A DNA stretch of 49,734 nt, from assembly GCF_002159085.1 (NCBI RefSeq), contig NZ_LZRU01000038.1, forward strand, positions 1-49,734, written 5' to 3'. The notes under the pieces were generated by a model that did not search any database, was not told the DNA's origin, and saw nothing but the letters and a program-made list of their open reading frames with translations. Positions 8,695 to 15,435 of this stretch are shown piece by piece. The position numbers and the translations under genes are program-made. This DNA is from Thermobacillus sp. ZCTH02-B1 (GTDB lineage Bacteria > Bacillota > Bacilli > Paenibacillales > Paenibacillaceae). The first letter of the stretch is position 1. Each line of letters begins with the position of its first letter.

Positions 8695-9219
8695 ATGTCC
8701 ATGATCACGTATGATGCCTACGGCAACGTCATCCCGTACATGCCCGGCTCGTCCGGCTGGACGTCGGGCTGGCCGTCCGGCGCCGGCGCAGGGACCGCGC
8801 CCGCCCCGGCGGGTACGGCCGGCGGCGTGCCGTTCATGCCGAGCGGCCTGCCGGGCGTTCCGAGCGGCGCCGCCATCACGCCGACGGGCGGCAATATCGT
8901 CACGATTCCGCAGGAAGAATCCTATGTGGAGAACATTCTCCGGCTCAATCGCGGCAAAATGGCGACCGTCTACGCGACGTACGAGAACAACAGTCAATGG
9001 AACGCGAAGGTGTTCCGCGGCGTCATCGAGGCGGCCGGACGCGACCATCTCATCCTGAGCGATCCGTCAACGGGGATCCGGTACCTGCTGCTGATGGTCA
9101 ACGTCGATTACGTCACGTTCGACGAACCGATCAATTACGAATATCCGTTCCAGGGCGGGATCGTCACGCAGCAGACGCCGTTTCCGACATCCGCGCGCGA
9201 CGACGGCTACACCGAGTGA
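8695..9219 (+). CDS. gerQ: Spore coat protein GerQ
   Basis: Coat protein of 174 residues needed to retain CwlJ in the spore. The conserved C-terminal half (about residues 75-155) carries the family signature YVENILRLNRGK, FRGVIEAAGRDH and the YLLLMV-DYVTFDEPI stretch. The N-terminal ~70 residues are a low-complexity Gly/Pro/Ala/Ser/Tyr/Met region with no lysine. In B. subtilis the N-terminal lysines of GerQ are the transglutaminase cross-linking sites, so this protein may be fixed in the coat differently. SD AAGGAGG lies 15 bases before ATG 8695, a long spacing. Its 3' end overlaps the opposite gene by 13 bases. Confidence 0.95.
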   Translation: MSMITYDAYGNVIPYMPGSSGWTSGWPSGAGAGTAPAPAGTAGGVPFMPSGLPGVPSGAAITPTGGNIVTIPQEESYVENILRLNRGKMATVYATYENNSQWNAKVFRGVIEAAGRDHLILSDPSTGIRYLLLMVNVDYVTFDEPINYEYPFQGGIVTQQTPFPTSARDDGYTE

Positions 9220-9476
9220 AACATCCACATGCGGACGGTGCCGGAAGCCAGACGGTTGACGGGGTTCCAGGGCGAATCGGGCGCAAGTCTCATCGCCCGG
9301 AGGCGCTCCGCCTCCTCCCTCGTCCCGGCTTCCCAAACTTCCACGAACAGGCCGGGCTGATCCGTTCCTTCATATAAATATACCATCGGATACGACGGCC
9401 TCAGGCGCGCCATCAGTTCCAGATAGCGCTCCCGGTTCTCCTCCGCGATCCGGTATTCCGCGAAACAGATGAACAT
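9207..9476 (-). CDS. Small protein with antibiotic-biosynthesis-monooxygenase-like (dimeric barrel) pattern
   Basis: An 89-residue protein. The pattern of strands and helices (FICFAEYRI, a helix NRERYLELMARL, a strand MVYLYEG, FVEVWEAG, a helix rich in Glu/Arg, then MWMFHSV) fits the ferredoxin-like dimeric alpha-beta barrel of ABM/DUF3291-type proteins, but I cannot name a family with certainty. ATG 9476 follows GGGGAGGGG. It converges on gerQ and the last 13 bases of the two genes overlap. Function unknown. Confidence 0.7.
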   Translation of the reverse strand: MFICFAEYRIAEENRERYLELMARLRPSYPMVYLYEGTDQPGLFVEVWEAGTREEAERLRAMRLAPDSPWNPVNRLASGTVRMWMFHSV

Positions 9477-9500
9477 GGCGCCCCTCCCCGTCCCGTCGCA

Positions 9501-9529
9501 TTGAATCCGCGGGACGAAACCGGTACAAT
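9501..9529 (+). promoter_or_regulatory. Sigma-A-like promoter facing a short terminated interval
   Basis: TTGAAT (9501-9506), 17-bp spacer, TACAAT (9524-9529) on the plus strand. No convincing gene follows; the strong hairpin at 9564-9606 is the next element. See the finding on a possible small RNA. Confidence 0.5.
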
Positions 9530-9535
9530 GATAAG

Positions 9536-9612
9536 CATAGCAACAGGCGGAGGAGACGGCAAGAAGCCCGGACCCATCCGGGCTTCTCCCGGATGGGTCC
9601 GGGCTTTAAGCG
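9536..9612 (+). ncRNA. Candidate small RNA between gerQ and a SASP gene
   Basis: The interval from the predicted start point (about 9536) to the end of the 19-bp perfect hairpin would give a ~70-nt RNA. It carries GGCGGAGGAGACGG before the hairpin, a purine-rich stretch able to pair with CCUCC-type sequences. The assignment rests only on promoter plus terminator; the hairpin can equally serve the opposite SASP gene. Confidence 0.3.
9564..9606. terminator. Strong bidirectional hairpin terminator
   Basis: Perfect 19-bp inverted repeat (9564-9582 with 9588-9606, five-base loop CTTCT). Downstream of the SASP gene on the minus strand, with short T-tracts on both sides (TTCTTG on minus, CTTTAAG on plus). 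Confidence 0.8.
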
Positions 9613-9624
9613 GCCTTGCGATTG

Positions 9625-9849
9625 TCAGAATTGACGGGAACCCGCCAATTGTTGTTCGGCGATCTGGACAAGGCGCTTCGTGATGTAGCCTCCGAGCGAG
9701 CCCGCATCACGCGTCGCCATGTTGCCGTAGTAGCCGTCCTGGGGAATTTGCACCCCCAGCTCTTGAGCCGCTTCATATTTCAACTGCTCCAGCGCCGCTC
9801 TGGCCTGCGGAACGACCAGCGTGTTGCTGCTGCGGTTTTGGCCTGCCAT
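9625..9849 (-). CDS. Alpha/beta-type small acid-soluble spore protein (copy 1)
   Basis: DNA-binding SASP of 74 residues; these proteins saturate spore DNA and protect it from UV and heat, and are degraded by the GPR protease at germination. It has the family core: SNTLVVPQARAALEQLKYE followed by AAQELG (GPR site after KYE), and the second block GGYITKRLVQIAEQQL. SD AAGGAGA precedes ATG 9849. A matching sigma-G promoter lies upstream and a strong hairpin downstream. Its closest relative in the window is the SASP at 12122-12346, same length and highly similar, on the other strand. Confidence 0.96.
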   Translation of the reverse strand: MAGQNRSSNTLVVPQARAALEQLKYEAAQELGVQIPQDGYYGNMATRDAGSLGGYITKRLVQIAEQQLAGSRQF

Positions 9850-9904
9850 GTCAGTCGTCTCCTTTCGTTCCTTGAGCTGTAGTGTTGATGCAAGCTTGCA
9901 AGCT

Positions 9905-9933
9905 TATTATGTGCCTCATCCGTTTTCTTATGC
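9905..9933 (-). promoter_or_regulatory. Sigma-G promoter of SASP copy 1
   Basis: Minus strand GCATA (9933-9929), 17-bp spacer, CATAATA (9911-9905), which fits the forespore sigma-G consensus gHATR-N17/18-CATHHTA. It lies about 55 bases before the ATG. Confidence 0.7.
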
Positions 9934-9973
9934 CTGACCGAAAAGACCGACATTGTGCCGAGGAGAGACGAAC

Positions 9974-10147
9974 ATGTCCAAAACCGCTTCCCTGCTGTTC
10001 GCCGTTACGGCCGTCACCCTGATGCTGGCGACGGGAGTCGCGATCAGCCACAACGGCTGGCTGGCCGCGCTGCTCTTCGTTCTGACGTTCGCCGTCATCG
10101 GCGCCGGCTTCATCTTCCGGGCGAAGGCGCTCAAACGCAAATCATGA
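9974..10147 (+). CDS. YlaF/DUF5325-like small membrane protein
   Basis: 57-residue protein with two hydrophobic helices (about 6-24 and 30-48) and a basic C-terminus (RAKALKRKS). Length, the two-helix layout and the VAISHNGWLAALL segment fit the DUF5325 (B. subtilis YlaF) family of unknown function. ATG 9974 follows CCGAGGAGAG. It is divergent from SASP copy 1 and ends just before a hairpin terminator. Confidence 0.7.
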   Translation: MSKTASLLFAVTAVTLMLATGVAISHNGWLAALLFVLTFAVIGAGFIFRAKALKRKS

Positions 10148-10150
10148 CAA

Positions 10151-10190
10151 GAAGCGGCCGGTACCCGAAAACCGGCCGCTTCCCTTTTGT
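10151..10190. terminator. Bidirectional terminator between ylaF-like gene and trpS
   Basis: GAAGCGGCCGGT pairs with ACCGGCCGCTTC (10151-10162 with 10171-10182), then CCCTTTTGTTT on the plus strand. On the minus strand a TTCTTG tract follows, so it may also end the trpS transcript. Confidence 0.8.
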
Positions 10191-10201
10191 TTCCTTCCGC
10201 G

Positions 10202-11188
10202 TCAGGCGGGCGGCAGGAAGCCCATCCGTTCCTTGACGAGCGCGACCGTCCGTTCCGCGACGGCCGAAGCGCGCTCCGCGCCTTCCTTCAGCACGCGGAC
10301 GAGCTCCCCCGAGCCGCGGATCTCCCGGTAACGCTTCTGCAGCGGCTCCAGCACCGCCACGACGTGCTCCGCGAGATCCTTCTTGAACTGGCCGTAGCCC
10401 TGTCCCTCGTAACGGCGCTCGACCTCTTCCACCGTCACTCCCGCGCAATGCGCGTAAATGCTGATGAGGTTGCTCACCGCGGCCTTCGCCTCGGGATCGT
10501 ACTTCACTTCCCGGCCGGAGTCGGTGACCGCGCGGGCGATTTTCCTGCGGATCACATCCGGCTCGTCGAGCAGCGCGATGTAGCTGTTCGGGTTCGGATT
10601 GCTCTTGCTCATCTTCTTCGTCGGATCGTCGAGCGACATGATGCGCGCGCCGACCTTCGGCATGTACGGCTCGGGCAGCCGGAACGTCTCGCCGTAGCGC
10701 TTGTTGAACCGCTCCGCGAGGTCCCGGGTGAGCTCGAGGTGCTGCTTCTGGTCGTCGCCGACCGGCACCAGATCCGCATTGTAGATGAGGATGTCGGCGG
10801 CCATCAGCGTCGGATAGACGAACAGGCCCGCGGGAATCGACGTTTTGCCGGCCGTTTTCTCCTTGTACTGGGTCATCCGCTCCAGCTCGCCCATGTAGGC
10901 CAGCGTCGTCATGATCCACCCGAGCTCGGCGTGCGCCGGCACGTGCGACTGGATGAAAATGGCCGATTTCTTCGGATCAACGCCCGCCGCAAGGTACAGC
11001 GCCGCGACCGACTCCGTCTGTTCGCGCAGCGCGGCCGGATCCTGCGGCACGGTGACGGCGTGCAGGTCGACCACCATATAGAAGCATTCGTGCTCATCCT
11101 GCAGCTTCACGAAGTTCTGGATCGCGCCGATGTAGTTCCCGAGCGTGAGCTGCCCGCTCGGCTGGATGCCGGACAGCACCCTTGCCAT
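10202..11188 (-). CDS. trpS: Tryptophanyl-tRNA synthetase
   Basis: Class Ic aminoacyl-tRNA synthetase of 328 residues, close to the usual Bacillus length. The HIGH-equivalent motif is P10-S-G-Q-L-T-L-G-N18; the KMSKS loop reads KKMSKSNPN; GNYIGA, DLHAVT and the GDDQKQHLELTRD segment are all family hallmarks. I start at ATG 11188: the frame is open 95 codons further, but that stretch is the structured T-box leader and not protein. Expression is controlled by the T-box upstream. Confidence 0.97.
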   Translation of the reverse strand: MARVLSGIQPSGQLTLGNYIGAIQNFVKLQDEHECFYMVVDLHAVTVPQDPAALREQTESVAALYLAAGVDPKKSAIFIQSHVPAHAELGWIMTTLAYMGELERMTQYKEKTAGKTSIPAGLFVYPTLMAADILIYNADLVPVGDDQKQHLELTRDLAERFNKRYGETFRLPEPYMPKVGARIMSLDDPTKKMSKSNPNPNSYIALLDEPDVIRRKIARAVTDSGREVKYDPEAKAAVSNLISIYAHCAGVTVEEVERRYEGQGYGQFKKDLAEHVVAVLEPLQKRYREIRGSGELVRVLKEGAERASAVAERTVALVKERMGFLPPA

Positions 11189-11227
11189 TTGAACACCATC
11201 CTCCTTCCTGATTTCTCTCCCATCAGC

Positions 11228-11483
11228 AAAAAATCCCCCGCCCGCAAGGGACGAGGGACCGTGGTGCCACCCTTCTTCGCTCCGGCGCCGCGACCGAAAA
11301 GACGGACGACGAAGCCTCGAAGCTCCGTAACGGGGAGCAGCCGGGAGACCATGGGCGGACGGGGCCGCTTTCCTGCCTCCGGCTCGGGGACCCATTCCGC
11401 CAGCCGCGATGCCGGTTCGCAGCGCCCACCGGCTCTCTGGAATCGCGGGAGTTGGCGTACTCTTTCCCGTCATTGCCGTTGGA
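11228..11483 (-). promoter_or_regulatory. Tryptophan T-box leader (riboswitch) of trpS
   Basis: The leader contains the T-box motif AGGGTGGCACCACGG (minus strand 11273-11259), which pairs with the NCCA end of uncharged tRNA. Stem I features are present: AGTA near its base, CAGAGAGCCGG apically, and TGG just before CGGAATGG as the likely Trp specifier codon. The terminator is TCCCTCGTCC pairing with GGGCGGGGGA, followed by six T (11233-11228). Uncharged tRNA-Trp should favour the antiterminator and turn trpS on. Confidence 0.92.
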
Positions 11484-11488
11484 AGAAC

Positions 11489-11516
11489 ATTATACCCGTT
11501 CGCACGCGAATGTCAA
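11489..11516 (-). promoter_or_regulatory. Sigma-A promoter of the T-box-trpS transcript
   Basis: Minus-strand TTGACA (11516-11511), 16-bp spacer, TATAAT (11494-11489): both boxes are consensus. Transcription would start near 11483. Confidence 0.85.
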
Positions 11517-11631
11517 GCGTTCCGGAAGCACGGGCATGGTCACGCTTCCGGACCCGGCCTTCCCACCATGACCAACTGTGTTAGCATAAGGACCATGGAA
11601 CGATTGAACGTTGTCGAAGGGCGGGATCCCG

Positions 11632-12042
11632 TTGGCCGAACTCAAAGTGGCGCATTGCAGGATGTGCGGCAAGGTGTTTCAGGTTACGCTCCGGAATTTG
11701 TGCCCGGAATGCGCGGAAATCCATGACCGCCAGTTCGAGGCGCTGGACCGCTATCTGTTCAGGAACCGCCATGCGACCGTCGAACAGGCGGCAGAGGCGA
11801 CCGGCGTGCCGATCAGGCAGATTCGGGAATGGATCCGGAACAAAAAAATCAGCCTTTCGGCCTACCCGAACCTCACGGACATCTGCGACCTGTGCGGAAG
11901 TCCCACCCGCAACGGCCATCTGTGCGCGCGTTGCTCCGACCGGCTCAAGCATGATATCGAGAAAATGCTTGCCGAGGAAGAGCGGGAGCGCGCGCGGAAA
12001 CGCGAACACACCTTCAAGATGCGGGGCGAAGTGAAGGACTGA
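11632..12042 (+). CDS. yvyF: Flagellar-region protein YvyF-like (TIGR03826 type)
   Basis: 136-residue protein with two Cys4 zinc-ribbon-like ends and a helix-turn-helix-like centre. The N-terminal ribbon is C9-x2-C12 and C23-P-E-C26; the C-terminal one is C-D-L-C and C-A-R-C; between them is ATVEQAAEATGVPIRQIREW. This layout matches YvyF, encoded in Bacillus beside flgM in the late flagellar operon. Here flgM, flgK and flgL do not follow; the next gene is a SASP. TTG 11632 is chosen because it follows GAAGGGCGGGA. It may act as a regulator of flagellin production, but that is inference from the family. Confidence 0.83.
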   Translation: MAELKVAHCRMCGKVFQVTLRNLCPECAEIHDRQFEALDRYLFRNRHATVEQAAEATGVPIRQIREWIRNKKISLSAYPNLTDICDLCGSPTRNGHLCARCSDRLKHDIEKMLAEEERERARKREHTFKMRGEVKD

Positions 12043-12067
12043 CGGCTGTTACTTTTTCCCGAACAGT

Positions 12068-12097
12068 GCATGTTTTCCTCTGCGGGCAGCCATACTA
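12068..12097 (+). promoter_or_regulatory. Sigma-G promoter of SASP copy 2
   Basis: GCATG (12068-12072), 18-bp spacer, CATACTA (12091-12097), an exact fit to gHATR-N18-CATHHTA, 24 bases before ATG 12122. Confidence 0.75.
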
Positions 12098-12121
12098 AAA
12101 CCGCCCAAGGAGGTGAACAAC

Positions 12122-12346
12122 ATGCCTTCCAGCAAACGCAACAGCAACACGCTCGTCGTACCGCAAGCCAGCGCCGCGCTGGAGCAGCTCAAATTCGAGG
12201 TCGCCCAGGAGCTCGGCATCCAGCTCCCGCAGGACGGATATTACGGCTACATGGCGACGCGCGATGCCGGGGCGATCGGCGGATACATCACCCGCCGGCT
12301 GATTCAAATCGCGGAGGAACAGCTTGCGGGCCGATTCGCACGATAA
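12122..12346 (+). CDS. Alpha/beta-type small acid-soluble spore protein (copy 2)
   Basis: 74-residue SASP, paralogue of the protein at 9625-9849. Core: SNTLVVPQASAALEQLKFE, then VAQELG (GPR cleavage after KFE), and GGYITRRLIQIAEEQL. It binds forespore DNA and later serves as an amino-acid store. A textbook AAGGAGGTG lies 6 bases before ATG 12122. Sigma-G promoter immediately upstream and a hairpin downstream make it a single-gene transcript. Confidence 0.96.
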   Translation: MPSSKRNSNTLVVPQASAALEQLKFEVAQELGIQLPQDGYYGYMATRDAGAIGGYITRRLIQIAEEQLAGRFAR

Positions 12347-12374
12347 GACCAGATCGGTTCCTCAAGCCGGACAA

Positions 12375-12420
12375 GAACGGGGTTTCCCGCGGACGGACCA
12401 TCCGCCGGGAAACCCCGTTC
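12375..12420. terminator. Hairpin between convergent genes
   Basis: GAACGGGGTTTCCCG (12375-12389) pairs perfectly with CGGGAAACCCCGTTC (12406-12420). T-tracts are weak on both strands (TTCTTG on minus). It sits between SASP copy 2 and the convergent 12452-12856 gene, so it may stop both. Confidence 0.6.
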
Positions 12421-12451
12421 CGGTCGAATGCTTCATTACACCCCCGTTCCC

Positions 12452-12856
12452 CTATGCAAGTTGGTCCGAGGATTCCGGCTTCCTCGGGTAACGGAACATC
12501 CAGGTCGACGTGTTGTAGTTCGACTCGTACTGTACGCTCGCCGTCCACTCCCGGTTCCGCTTGACGGCGAAATCGAACAGGATCTCGCCGTGCGTCCAGT
12601 TCTTCTTCATCCGGAGCGATTCGACCGCCATGCGCCGGAATTCGTTCACCTGCTGCGCCGTCATGCCTCGCTCCCTCGGTACGAACCGGCCGTTGACGAT
12701 TTCAATCGGGTGATGACGCACGCCGTATTTCCCGACCATGTTGTTGCGAATCTGGATCGTGACCGTTCCCGCCACCGCATCCGTCAGCTCCGGCTCCAGA
12801 TGGCGAAACACCTGATCGATCTGCCGGGCGAGGGGCATATCCTCCAAACGCATCAT
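12452..12856 (-). CDS. Conserved-looking hypothetical protein
   Basis: A 134-residue soluble protein that I do not recognise. It is mixed alpha/beta with no signal peptide or membrane segment; the centre reads GTVTIQIRNNMVGKYG and the second half is rich in Lys/Arg and aromatic residues (KKNWTHGEILFDFA, STWMFRYPR). A perfect AAGGAGGTG precedes ATG 12856 by five bases (a second ATG follows directly). It has a good sigma-A promoter that overlaps a promoter for the divergent chemoreceptor gene, so the two could share regulation. Confidence 0.75.
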   Translation of the reverse strand: MMRLEDMPLARQIDQVFRHLEPELTDAVAGTVTIQIRNNMVGKYGVRHHPIEIVNGRFVPRERGMTAQQVNEFRRMAVESLRMKKNWTHGEILFDFAVKRNREWTASVQYESNYNTSTWMFRYPRKPESSDQLA

Positions 12857-12917
12857 GATGCACCTCCTTTCTTCCCAAAATTTAATGGATCATCCTTTGA
12901 TGGGGATTACAGCCTAG

Positions 12918-12946
12918 ATTATACATCAATTGACATTGTGCGACAA
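12918..12946 (-). promoter_or_regulatory. Sigma-A promoter of the 12452-12856 gene
   Basis: Minus strand TTGTCG (12946-12941), 17-bp spacer, TATAAT (12923-12918). Confidence 0.7.
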
Positions 12947-12957
12947 TATTGTATATT
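12930..12957 (+). promoter_or_regulatory. Sigma-A promoter of the chemoreceptor gene, overlapping the divergent one
   Basis: TTGACA (12930-12935), 16-bp spacer, TATATT (12952-12957). Transcripts would have a ~110-nt leader carrying a small hairpin, CGGGAC/GTCCCG (12970-12985). A second TATAAT is at 13036-13041, just after the 10-bp palindrome TGTCGCGACA (13019-13028). Confidence 0.65.
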
Positions 12958-13076
12958 CCATATTCTTTTCGGGACGGAAGTCCCGGTCGGGCGTTGATCC
13001 GTTCGACAATGATAGACCTGTCGCGACATCGGTGTTATAATATGGCATAATTCTACGTGTAAGGGAGCATAGCAAC

Positions 13077-14333
13077 ATGAGCTGGTTGGTCAAGCAGTCC
13101 ATTCGCACGAAATGCCTTGTAGCATTCTATGCGGTTGCGGCCGTCTTCTCGCTTGCCATGCTCATATCGGCGCTGGTCGGCGGACAGGGCATCCTGCTGC
13201 CGCTGGTGCTCATCGTCGTGTTGTGCGGCGGCGTGTATCCGCTTGCAATGATGTTTGAGAGAACGCTGTCAGGCTCGATGGAAGAGATGCGCAACGCCGC
13301 CTACCAGATCGCGAAGGGCGACTTTACCGTGAAGCTCGAATCCTCCGAGGAAGGAGCTTCCGGCATCGCGCAGGCGTTCAACAGCATGATCGAAAGGCTG
13401 CGCGACATTCTGCGCGAGACGTCGCAGATTACGCGGATGGTCTCCGATGCATCCCGGAACATCTACGAGCGCAACCAGCAGCTCAAGACCGTCATGGAAC
13501 AGGTGACGATCTCGGCGGGCGAGCTTGCCACGGGTGCGAACCAGATTTCCGAGGATGTCTCGCAGATGAGCGAGTCGATCAGCGAGATCGAGAGCAAGGT
13601 CGCCGCGTACGCCGACTCGACGAAACAGATGAATGAACGGGCTGCACACACGCTGGAACTGGTCCGTCAGGGCCGTCAGGCCGTCGAGAACCAGACCGAG
13701 GGCATGCGCCGCAACGTGGAAGCGACCGAGGCCGTATCCCGCACGATCGAAGAACTGGCGAAGCATGCCGAGGGCATCTCGAAAATCACCCGCTCCATTT
13801 CGGAAATCGCCGATCAGACGAACCTGCTCTCCCTGAACGCCTCGATCGAGGCGGCGCGCGCCGGTGAGCACGGCCGGGGCTTCGCGGTCGTCGCGCAGGA
13901 AGTGCGCAAGCTGGCCGAAGAAGCCGGCGCTTCGACGAAGGAAGTGTTCGCCCTCGTTCGCGGCATCGAGCAGGGCATCAAGAACGCGATTGCCAACATG
14001 AAGGTGAACGAGAGCGTCGTCCGCGACCAGAACGAACTGATCCGCCAGTCCAACGAAATCTTCAACGAAATCGTGAAGAGCGTCGAATTCATTTCCGAGC
14101 AGATGGAGGCCTTCAGCCGCGAAAGCGACGCGATGCTGGAGAGCGCCCGCCGGATCGTGGCGTCCATCCAGAACATCTCCGCCATCACGGAGGAATCGGC
14201 GGCCGGCACCGAGCAGGTGTCCGCGTCGATGAACGAGCAGATGGCCGCGGTCCAGCAGGTCGTCGAAGAAGCGGAGCAAATGCAGCAGACGGTGCTCAAG
14301 CTTCAGCGCACGATCCAGATCTTCAAAATCTGA
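13077..14333 (+). CDS. Methyl-accepting chemotaxis protein without an external sensor domain
   Basis: 418-residue chemoreceptor. Two membrane helices (about 12-33 and 38-59) are joined by only a few residues, so there is no extracytoplasmic ligand domain. A HAMP domain follows (about 60-112), then a long coiled-coil. The conserved signalling tip is at about 245-285 ([20 protein letters not shown] then [15 protein letters not shown]), which contacts CheA and CheW. Such receptors usually sense membrane or cytoplasmic signals, or act with a partner. Start ATG 13077 follows AAGGGAGC. It is followed by a terminator. Confidence 0.93.
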   Translation: MSWLVKQSIRTKCLVAFYAVAAVFSLAMLISALVGGQGILLPLVLIVVLCGGVYPLAMMFERTLSGSMEEMRNAAYQIAKGDFTVKLESSEEGASGIAQAFNSMIERLRDILRETSQITRMVSDASRNIYERNQQLKTVMEQVTISAGELATGANQISEDVSQMSESISEIESKVAAYADSTKQMNERAAHTLELVRQGRQAVENQTEGMRRNVEATEAVSRTIEELAKHAEGISKITRSISEIADQTNLLSLNASIEAARAGEHGRGFAVVAQEVRKLAEEAGASTKEVFALVRGIEQGIKNAIANMKVNESVVRDQNELIRQSNEIFNEIVKSVEFISEQMEAFSRESDAMLESARRIVASIQNISAITEESAAGTEQVSASMNEQMAAVQQVVEEAEQMQQTVLKLQRTIQIFKI

Positions 14334-14358
14334 CGCACAAAATCTGACGCACAACAAC

Positions 14359-14395
14359 GAATCCCCCCGGAACAAGCCGGAGGGATTTCGTTTTG
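14359..14395 (+). terminator. Terminator after the chemoreceptor gene
   Basis: AATCCCCCCGG pairs with CCGGAGGGATT (one mismatch, loop of six), followed by TCGTTTT. Confidence 0.7.
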
Positions 14396-14428
14396 CACGC
14401 GGGTCTGTCGACGGAAACGCGATTTGCT

Positions 14429-15298
14429 CTACAGGATATAAACCGTGACTTGCTGCATGCCGAACTGAAGCGCCTTCGTCCGGCTGTCCGGCACGAAGAT
14501 GTCGATGCGCTCACCCTTGATCGCTCCGCCGATATCCGAAGCGACCGCGTACATGCCGCCCTGCGGCAGCCCGTCGTAATGATATCCGGTGATGAACAGC
14601 TTCGAGCCGAGGGGGATGACGCCGGGGTCGACGGCGACGGTGCCAAGGGTCAACGGATTGCCGAAGTAGTCCACGGGACCCCATTGGCCGTTCTCCTCCG
14701 CAGCCGCCGTGTAGGCCGTCGCCGTCATCCGGATGACCGCCTTGTACGACTTCGGCGCTGCTCCGCCCTGTCCGGCGGCGAAGGCCGTCGCCGTCGATCC
14801 GGCGGATCCGGAAGCTGCGGCCGCGGTCCCGGACGATCCGGAGGACGCGGTCACCGCGCCGGACGAGTCCGTCGCCTTCGCGCCGCTGCCTGCGCCGTTC
14901 GCGGCCTCTGCCGCGCCCGCGTCCGGAATGACCAGCTTCAATCCCTTGTAGATGTTCAGCGGATCGACGTTCGGATTCGCCGCCATCAGCTTGTCCAGCG
15001 GTACGCCGTATGCCTTCGACAGCTTCCAGAACGTGTCGCCATCGCGCGCGACATGGATGGCGGCGACGGAACGATCCGGGTCCGGAATGACCAGTTTCAA
15101 CCCCTTGTAGATGTTCAGCGGATCGACGTTCGGATTCGCCGCCATCAGCTTGTCCAGCGGTACGCCGTATGCCTTCGACAGCTTCCAGAACGTGTCGCCT
15201 TCGGCCGCCACATGGACGGACGCGGCATCAGCGGCGCCCGGCATCCCGGCCAACAGCAATCCCGCCGTGAGCAATGCGGCCCTGAATTTCCTGTTCAT
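14429..15298 (-). CDS. Secreted protein with two LysM repeats and a 3D domain
   Basis: 289-residue exported protein. A signal peptide covers about residues 1-26 (cleavage near AADA-AS). Two LysM repeats (about 28-72 and 81-125) bind peptidoglycan glycan strands; they are almost identical in protein and in DNA. An Ala/Ser/Gly-rich linker (about 126-180) leads to a C-terminal 3D domain with the conserved Asp residues in AVDPGVIPLGSK, ASDIGGAIKG and RIDIFV. 3D domains occur in lytic transglycosylases such as MltA and in YocH/YuiC/Sps-type muralytic proteins, so cell-wall hydrolysis is likely. ATG 15298 follows AAGGAGG; the six-codon extension upstream lacks such a site. Confidence 0.9.
   Translation of the reverse strand: MNRKFRAALLTAGLLLAGMPGAADAASVHVAAEGDTFWKLSKAYGVPLDKLMAANPNVDPLNIYKGLKLVIPDPDRSVAAIHVARDGDTFWKLSKAYGVPLDKLMAANPNVDPLNIYKGLKLVIPDAGAAEAANGAGSGAKATDSSGAVTASSGSSGTAAAASGSAGSTATAFAAGQGGAAPKSYKAVIRMTATAYTAAAEENGQWGPVDYFGNPLTLGTVAVDPGVIPLGSKLFITGYHYDGLPQGGMYAVASDIGGAIKGERIDIFVPDSRTKALQFGMQQVTVYIL
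14921..15040. repeat. LysM coding repeat, copy B of a 120-bp near-perfect direct repeat
   Basis: 120 bp that differ from 15080-15199 at only two positions; the offset is 159 bp (53 codons). It encodes the second LysM of the protein. Confidence 0.9.
15080..15199. repeat. LysM coding repeat, copy A of a 120-bp near-perfect direct repeat
   Basis: Partner of 14921-15040; encodes the first LysM. The near-identity points to recent duplication or gene conversion. Confidence 0.9.
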
Positions 15299-15435
15299 CG
15301 AAAAACCTCCTTCCATCAGGAGGTTAGCACGACGGCAAGGAACCGTTGTACCGGCAAATGTTGCCGCATGTCCGCAAACCCGCGTCGGGAAGCGATTATG
15401 AGAATTTTTTCATCCGCACCCCGCTCGAACCAGGC

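Noticed and set aside
11189..11473. 95-codon N-terminal extension of TrpS
   Set aside because: This DNA is the T-box leader; the conserved synthetase begins at ATG 11188.
12960..13076. Cyclic-di-GMP riboswitch in the chemoreceptor leader
   Set aside because: Only a 6-bp hairpin is visible; the conserved GEMM core sequences are absent.
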